A model generated the notes under the pieces. The model had not been told where the DNA came from. It worked only from the letters and a program-made list of their open reading frames with translations, and did no database searches. Below, in pieces: positions 58,708 through 64,000 of a DNA stretch of 64,000 nt. Both the position numbers and the translations under genes were made by a program. Within the stretch, counting starts at the first letter, position 1, and the number at the start of each line of letters is the position of its first letter. Source of the DNA: Streptomyces sp. NBC_01451 (GTDB taxonomy: Bacteria > Actinomycetota > Actinomycetes > Streptomycetales > Streptomycetaceae); NCBI RefSeq assembly GCF_036227485.1, contig NZ_CP109479.1, positions 5,890,001 to 5,954,000 on the forward strand, read 5' to 3'.

Positions 58708-61700
58708 ATGTCTGGGTCCGTCAGCCGTAGGGCTGTCCTTGGGGCCGGTCTTTCCGCGGTGCCGGTGCTGTCGGGGGTCGCGTGGGCGGGAGAGGGCGCG
58801 GTGCGCCGCACGGACCCCGGGGCGTACATCTCGTTCACCGGCGGCGCGTTCGCGGTGGTCGGGGCGCCGGTCGTCGTCAGCGCCGAGGATCACCCCGGAG
58901 TCGTACGGGTCGCCGGTGACCTGCGCGACGACATCGAACGCGTCACGGGCGTACGTCCGGCCGCCACCGTCGCCCGCGAGGTGATCCTCGTCGGCACGAT
59001 CGGCCGCAGTCCGCTGATCGACGGTCTGGTCCGCGCCGGCAGGCTGGACGTCACGGGCGTCGCCGGCCGCTGGGAGACCTCGCTCCAGACGGTCGTGGAG
59101 CGTCCGATGCCGGGCGTCGACCGGGCGTTCGTCATCGCGGGCAGCGACCCGCGCGGCACGATCTTCGGGGCGTACGACGTCTCGTACGGCATCGGCGTCT
59201 CACCCTGGTACTGGTGGGACGACGTGCCGCCGGTCCACCGGGACGCGGTGTACGTGCTGCCGGGGAGGCACACACAGGGCACCCCGGCCGTGAAGTACCG
59301 GGGCGTCTTCATCAACGACGAGAACCCGGCACTCGGCACCTGGGCCCCTCGTTTCTTCGGCCCCGGAAAGGCGCCGGGCCACCCCGGAGGCTTCAACGCC
59401 GCCTTCTTCGAGCGGGTCTTCGAGGTGCTGCTGCGCCTGAAGGCGAACTATCTCTGGCCGGCCGTGTGGGGCAGGGCGTTCGCCGAGGACGACCCGGAGA
59501 ACCACGCGAGGGCGAAGGCGTACGGCATCGTCATGGGCACGTCCCACGAGGCGCCGATGATGCGGGGCATCGAGGAGTGGAACCGGCACGCGGTACCTGC
59601 CGTACGCGACAGCGCGGGGAACATCGTGACGCCGGGCCGCGACCCCTACGGGGGCACGGGCGAGTGGTCGTACCGTCGGAACGCGGCGGCCGTCCGGGCC
59701 TACTGGCGGGACGGCATCCGGCGGATGGTCGACGAGGACTTCGAGGGCGTCGTCACCCTCGGCATGCGCGGCAACGGCGACACGAGCCTCCCGGACGGCG
59801 ACGGCATCGAGCTGATGCGGGAGATCATCGAGACGCAGCGCGGGATCATCGCGGAGGTGACCGGCAGGCCGGTGCAGGAAACCCCGCAGGTGTGGACCCT
59901 GTACAAGGAGGTCCAGCGCTACTGGGACCGGGGTCTACGGGTCCCCGGCGACGTCACCGTCGTCCTGACCGACGACAACTGGGGCAACATCCGCAAGCAC
60001 CCGGACCCGGCGGAGCCGGCGAGGAGCGGCGGATACGGCCTGTACTACCACTTCGACTACGTCGGCGTCGGCCGCAACTACAAGTGGGTGGACACGACTT
60101 CGCTGCCCAACCTCTGGGACCAGCTCCACCAGGCGCACGCGTACGGCAACCACGGCCTGTGGGTGGCGAACGTCGGGGACCTGAAGGGAAACGAGCTCCC
60201 GACGGAGTTCTTCCTGAACTATGCCTGGAATCCGGCCCGTTGGGATGCGGAAAACCTGGAGGAGTGGGAACGCCGGTACGCCCGCCAGAACTTCGGCGCC
60301 GAGCACGCGACGGCCATCGCGTCGGTGCTCGCCGAGTACGGGCAGTTGCAGGCCCGCCGTAAGCCCGAGTTGCTCAACCGCCGCATCACGCTCAACCCCG
60401 CGAAGGACCCGACGAAGGACGAGTCGGCGGTCGTGTACGACGACCAGGAGACGCCATTCTCCTTCGGCCACCGGGAGTTGGAGCGGGTGACGGAGGACTG
60501 GCGCAAGCTGGGACGGGAGGCGGAGCGGGTGGGCAGACGCCTGCCGGCCCGGTCGCAGGACGCGTGGTACGAGCTCGTCGGCTACGCGGTGGAGGCGACC
60601 GCCAACCTGTACGCCCTGCGCGAGGCCGAGTTCAAGAACCTCCTGTACGCGGCCCAGGGGCGCGCGGCGACCGACGACCGAGCGGCGGAGGCGGAAGCCG
60701 GCCTGGAACGGGACTTCGCGCTGGCCGACCGCTTCAACCACCAGGTGGCGGGCGGCAAGTGGGAGGGCTTCCAGACCCAGCCGCACATCGACTACGGGGA
60801 CGTGGCACGGTACGGGCCCAACGCGCCCTGGCAGCAGCCCGAGAGGAACAACGTGGCGTTGCCGGATGTGCTGTTCCCGGCGGTGCGGCGCGTGGAGCTG
60901 CCTGTGGACGGGGAGTTGGGGGTGTCGGTCGACGGGGCCGAGGACTCGGGGGAGTGGTGGCCGGGGGGATCCTCCGGTTCGGCCGCACTGCCGGCGTTCA
61001 GCCCCTACCAGACGCGGCCCGGCCAGTACGTCGAGGTGTTCAACCGGGGGCGTACGCCGTTCGAGTACCGGGTGGAGTCGTCGGTGCCGTGGCTGGTGGT
61101 GGACCGGCCGAGGGGGCGGGTCGAGCAGCAGGTGCGCTTGGCGGTTTCGGTGGACTGGGCCCGGGTGCCGGACGGCGGCCGTACGGAAGCCTCGTTGACG
61201 GTGTCCGGAGCGGGGGCGTCGGTGACCGTGGCGTGTGTCGCGCGGAAGCCGTCGCGGAGGGAGCGGCGAGGGCTGCGGGGGTTCGTGGAGGCGGGGGGAT
61301 ACGTGGCGATCGACGCCGCCAACTACACGACAAGAGTGGGCAGTTGGCGGCGGCTGGAGCGCATCGGCCGTACGGGTGCGGGGCTGACGCCGTGGCCGGT
61401 GACGGCTCCGCGCCGGACTCCGGGCGGGGCTTCGTCCGCACGCCTGGAATACGAGGTCAGCCTGCTGTCGGCGGGTGAGGTGACGGTGTGGGCGTATCTG
61501 TCGCCACGCAACCCGACGCTCCCGACGGGCGGGCTGCGCTACGCGGTCTCGTTCGACGAGGCCGAACCGCAGCAGGTCGACATCCACGCGGTCACGGGCG
61601 CGGACGACGGCCTCATGAACAAGCAGTGGGCCCGCCACACGTCCGACAACGTGAACGCGACGGCGACCAGGCACACGGTGACCGCGGCAGGCGTCCACCG

Positions 61701-61812
61701 GCTGAAGTTCTGGGTGGTCGACCCGACGGTGGTGGTGCAGCGGCTGGTGATCGACACGGGCGGGCTGACACCGACGTATCTGGGGCCGCTGGAGAGCCGT
61801 CGCATCCGCTGA
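58708..61812 (+). CDS. Secreted GH115 alpha-glucuronidase
   Basis: 1034-aa exported enzyme of glycoside hydrolase family 115, which removes alpha-1,2-linked (4-O-methyl)glucuronic acid from xylan. Tat-type signal: SVSRRAVLGAGLSAVPVLSG followed by AWAG. The GH115 core is recognisable by YISFTGGAFAVVG, GVFINDENPALGTWAP, LKANYLWPAVWGRAF and GTSHEAPMMRG. A C-terminal beta-domain (about 880-1030) completes it. ATG at 58708. Followed 41 bp later by a GH10 xylanase, so the pair attacks decorated xylan together. Confidence 0.9.
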   Translation: MSGSVSRRAVLGAGLSAVPVLSGVAWAGEGAVRRTDPGAYISFTGGAFAVVGAPVVVSAEDHPGVVRVAGDLRDDIERVTGVRPAATVAREVILVGTIGRSPLIDGLVRAGRLDVTGVAGRWETSLQTVVERPMPGVDRAFVIAGSDPRGTIFGAYDVSYGIGVSPWYWWDDVPPVHRDAVYVLPGRHTQGTPAVKYRGVFINDENPALGTWAPRFFGPGKAPGHPGGFNAAFFERVFEVLLRLKANYLWPAVWGRAFAEDDPENHARAKAYGIVMGTSHEAPMMRGIEEWNRHAVPAVRDSAGNIVTPGRDPYGGTGEWSYRRNAAAVRAYWRDGIRRMVDEDFEGVVTLGMRGNGDTSLPDGDGIELMREIIETQRGIIAEVTGRPVQETPQVWTLYKEVQRYWDRGLRVPGDVTVVLTDDNWGNIRKHPDPAEPARSGGYGLYYHFDYVGVGRNYKWVDTTSLPNLWDQLHQAHAYGNHGLWVANVGDLKGNELPTEFFLNYAWNPARWDAENLEEWERRYARQNFGAEHATAIASVLAEYGQLQARRKPELLNRRITLNPAKDPTKDESAVVYDDQETPFSFGHRELERVTEDWRKLGREAERVGRRLPARSQDAWYELVGYAVEATANLYALREAEFKNLLYAAQGRAATDDRAAEAEAGLERDFALADRFNHQVAGGKWEGFQTQPHIDYGDVARYGPNAPWQQPERNNVALPDVLFPAVRRVELPVDGELGVSVDGAEDSGEWWPGGSSGSAALPAFSPYQTRPGQYVEVFNRGRTPFEYRVESSVPWLVVDRPRGRVEQQVRLAVSVDWARVPDGGRTEASLTVSGAGASVTVACVARKPSRRERRGLRGFVEAGGYVAIDAANYTTRVGSWRRLERIGRTGAGLTPWPVTAPRRTPGGASSARLEYEVSLLSAGEVTVWAYLSPRNPTLPTGGLRYAVSFDEAEPQQVDIHAVTGADDGLMNKQWARHTSDNVNATATRHTVTAAGVHRLKFWVVDPTVVVQRLVIDTGGLTPTYLGPLESRRIR

Positions 61813-61853
61813 GCACGAGCAGACAAGCGATACACCGAGTGAGGGGACCGTAC

Positions 61854-62978
61854 ATGAACGTCTTCCGCATGCCCGTTTCCGCCGTTGCGCTGGCAGGGGT
61901 GGCGCTCCTGATCACCGGGGCGGCTGCCCGGCCGGCGTCGGCGCACCCGGAGCCCGGGCCCGTCCCGCTGCGGGCGCTGGCGGCCGGTACCGGCGTCCGC
62001 GTCGGCACCGCCGTGGACATGGCGGCGCTGGCCGACGACACGACGTACCGCGGAACCACGGCACGGGAGTTCAACTCGGTGACCGCCGAGAACGTCATGA
62101 AGTGGGAGTCCGTGGAGCCGAGCCGGGGGACGTACGACTGGGGGCCGGCGGACGACCTGGTCCGCTTCGCGCGGGCCCACGGGCAGGCGGTACGGGGACA
62201 CACGCTGGTGTGGCACAACCAGCTGCCGGGATGGCTGACGGCGGGGGTGGCGGACGGCTCGATCGGGGCGACCGAGCTGCGGGCCGTACTCCGGGACCAC
62301 ATCACCGCCGAGGTGAAGCGGTACAAGGGCCGGATCTACCAGTGGGACGTGGTGAACGAGGTCTTCGAGGAGGACGGCTCGCTGCGGAACTCGATCTGGT
62401 TGCAGCAGCTGGGGCCCTCGTACATCGAGGACGCCTTCCGCTGGGCCCACGCGGCCGACCCGAAGGCCAAGCTGTTCCTGAACGACTACAACGTCGAGGG
62501 GATCAACGCCAAGTCGACGGCCTACTACGACCTGGCGAAACGGCTGCGCGCGCAAAAGGTCCCGGTCCAGGGCTTCGGCATCCAGGGGCACCTGGCCATC
62601 CAGTACGGCTTCCCGGGCCAGGTCGCCGAGAACCTCGCCCGCTTCGAGGAGCTGGGCATGCAGACGGCGTTCACCGAGGTCGACGTACGCATGATCCTGC
62701 CGGTGGACGAAGGGAAGCTGGCGACGCAGGCGACGTACTTCCGGGGTCTGCTGGACGCCTGCGTCCAGGCGCGTCGCTGCACCTCGTTCACGGTGTGGGG
62801 CTTCAGCGACAAGTACTCGTGGGTCCCCGGGGTCTTCGGCGGGCAGGGGGCGGCGACGCTGATGGACGAGGAGTACGGGCGCAAGCCGGCGTTCGCGGCG
62901 GTGGGGGAAGGGCTGAGGGCGGGGCTGGGTGAAGGGCTGAGTGAGGGGTTGAGTGAGGGGCTGAGGCAGGGGTCCTGA
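61854..62978 (+). CDS. Secreted GH10 endo-1,4-beta-xylanase
   Basis: 374-aa family 10 xylanase. Signal peptide with hydrophobic VALAGVALLITGAAARP and cleavage near ASA-HP. Acid/base Glu169 in WDVVNEVFEED and nucleophile Glu275 in TAFTEVDVRM are present, along with HTLVWHNQLPGWL. There is no cellulose/xylan-binding module. The C-terminus ends in low-complexity GEGL/SEGL repeats. ATG at 61854, in an operon with GH115. Confidence 0.95.
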   Translation: MNVFRMPVSAVALAGVALLITGAAARPASAHPEPGPVPLRALAAGTGVRVGTAVDMAALADDTTYRGTTAREFNSVTAENVMKWESVEPSRGTYDWGPADDLVRFARAHGQAVRGHTLVWHNQLPGWLTAGVADGSIGATELRAVLRDHITAEVKRYKGRIYQWDVVNEVFEEDGSLRNSIWLQQLGPSYIEDAFRWAHAADPKAKLFLNDYNVEGINAKSTAYYDLAKRLRAQKVPVQGFGIQGHLAIQYGFPGQVAENLARFEELGMQTAFTEVDVRMILPVDEGKLATQATYFRGLLDACVQARRCTSFTVWGFSDKYSWVPGVFGGQGAATLMDEEYGRKPAFAAVGEGLRAGLGEGLSEGLSEGLRQGS

Positions 62979-63148
62979 CGGTTCGCGGTGACGATCGGCC
63001 GGCATGATCGGGATGCGACGTGTCACCAAACTCACGGCAATGATTCACAATCCCCCTCCCTGCGGACCCGGTTCTGTGTGGCGAAGGCGTCGATCTCCCC
63101 GATAAATTCGGTTCTTTGATCGCACTGTTGTTTCACGGGGGATCCACC

Positions 63149-63457
63149 ATGAGTGACCTGCGCCTCGACGACACGATATTCGCGGACCTGAAGAAGACCT
63201 TTTCGTCCATAAGCGACCGAATGGAGACGACCCGGCGCAGTCTGCGCAGCGCGGACGCCTCGTGCGTCGGGGAGAGCGGGCTGATCGAGGACGTACAGGA
63301 CTTCGCCGACGACTGGGGCTACGGCATCAAACAGCTCGGCAAGCACACCCAGGGTGCCGTGAAGATGATCAACAAGATCGCCGAGACCTTCGACGGACTC
63401 GACCTGGAACTGGCCGAGTCCCTCAAGGCCGCCAAGGCCTCGAAGAAGGGCAAGTGA
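63149..63457 (+). CDS. Small WXG100-like protein
   Basis: 102-aa helical protein, likely of the ESX/WXG100 type: about 100 residues, two long helices around a DDWGYGIKQLG turn, and an Ala/Lys-rich C-terminus. It lacks a strict WxG triplet in the turn. ATG at 63149. It overlaps nothing but is followed 1 bp later by a type VII secretion-type gene, the usual arrangement for a chaperone/partner and a larger substrate. Confidence 0.65.
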   Translation: MSDLRLDDTIFADLKKTFSSISDRMETTRRSLRSADASCVGESGLIEDVQDFADDWGYGIKQLGKHTQGAVKMINKIAETFDGLDLELAESLKAAKASKKGK

Positions 63458-63458
63458 C

Positions 63459-64000
63459 GTGGCCGGCCAGCGGATCGTCCCGCCGAGCATAGGTTGGGAT
63501 CCCACCCCGGGGGATGTCGAGGACACCCGGGAACTCGCCAGACGGCTCGGCAAGCTGGCGAGCGAACTGGGCACGGCGCTGGGGGAGTTGGAGCGGATCG
63601 AGTGCGGCGCCTGGAAGGGCAAGACCGCGATCGCGTTCACGGAGTACATAGGCGAGGACGTCACCCCGCTCATCCGCAAGAGCCACGAGTCCTTCGACAA
63701 GGCGTCGCGTGCGCTGCACAAATGGGCGGGCGAACTCCAGGACTTCCAGGACGAGGCCGACCGGCTGGACAAGTCGGCCAAGGAGAAGCTGGACGCCCAG
63801 ACGCAGGCCAAGGAAGGCACTGACGAGTACGGCAAGGCCTCCGGTGACGTGAACGGGGTCATCCAGCAGGTCCACCAACTCGAAGAACGCTACCGGCGGG
63901 CCGCCGGTCACATCAGCAGAGAGCTGGACAAGGCCGCCGACATCGCCCCCGACGAGCCCGGCTTCTGGGACAAGCTCGGCACGGGGATCGCTGACGCTTG
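63459..64000 (+). CDS. Putative type VII-secreted protein (partial, runs off right edge)
   Basis: N-terminal 180 residues of a larger protein. Begins AGQRIVPPSIGWDPTPGD, as in actinobacterial proteins with a putative type VII secretion signal. Two helices surround the WxG motif in CGAWKGKTAIAF (Trp52-Gly54). A long coiled-coil-rich stretch follows. GTG at 63459. Such proteins often end in a toxin domain, which would lie beyond the window. Confidence 0.75.
   Translation, partial: MAGQRIVPPSIGWDPTPGDVEDTRELARRLGKLASELGTALGELERIECGAWKGKTAIAFTEYIGEDVTPLIRKSHESFDKASRALHKWAGELQDFQDEADRLDKSAKEKLDAQTQAKEGTDEYGKASGDVNGVIQQVHQLEERYRRAAGHISRELDKAADIAPDEPGFWDKLGTGIADA

Overview
The window reads as a Streptomyces (or close actinomycete) chromosome. 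It has very high G+C with strong third-position bias, many GTG/TTG starts, and 1-4 nt stop/start overlaps inside operons. The gene order secE-nusG-rplK-rplA-rplJ-rplL-rpoB-rpoC and rpsL-rpsG-fusA-tuf has two lipoprotein genes between rplA and rplJ. Paired kinases, an APC permease, xylanolytic enzymes and type VII substrates also fit. All calls come from reading the sequence; no database search was run.

Layout. 1-5776 (minus): a 2-oxoacid:ferredoxin oxidoreductase alpha subunit running off the left edge, a NarL-type response regulator and two paralogous sensor kinases. 5996-15758 (plus): a ten-gene complex-I-like operon, nuoA-B-C-H-I-J-K-L-M-N, without nuoD, E, F or G. 15920-22861: housekeeping and accessory genes (HtpX, YccF, SMI1/KNR4, APC permease, GlsB/YeaQ, YajQ, tRNA-Tyr, an SDR, a CodA-like amidohydrolase). 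23207-24725: tRNA-Thr, tRNA-Met, rpmG and a HadA/HadB-like dehydratase pair. 24899-30640: a TetR/MFS efflux module with matching operators, murB, adenosine deaminase and an aspartate aminotransferase. 30936-45191: tRNA-Trp, secE, nusG, rplKA, two lipoproteins, rplJL with an L10 leader, and rpoBC. 54147-58494: rpsL, rpsG, fusA, tuf. 58708-62978: a secreted xylan-degrading pair (GH115 and GH10). 63149-64000: two ESX/type VII secretion-type genes, the second cut by the right edge.

The most unusual block is 45291-52746 on the minus strand, wedged between rpoC and rpsL. Five genes read as one operon: a class III nucleotidyl-cyclase-like protein with both metal-binding Asp residues; a large protein with a degenerate P-loop and HEAT-like C-terminus; an SPFH/band-7-like coiled-coil protein; a small membrane protein resembling the Pycsar effector PycTM; and an M48 metallopeptidase with a roughly 310-residue Pro-rich arm. 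Cyclase and P-loop protein share a short Gly/Val/Gln repeat resembling bacterial amyloid-signalling motifs, at the C-terminus of one and near the N-terminus of the other. Fourteen tandem heptamers lie directly before the ribosome-binding site of the SPFH-like gene. Upstream is a CRP/FNR-type regulator that keeps the cyclic-nucleotide phosphate-binding cassette, and a CRP-like palindrome lies in the cyclase promoter region. I infer a cyclic-nucleotide-signalled defence or stress system, Pycsar-like but with extra components; this is untested.

The missing NADH module and the neighbouring korA suggest that the small Nuo complex may take electrons from ferredoxin. The absent nuoD means it would have to borrow that subunit from a complete nuo operon elsewhere, or work differently.
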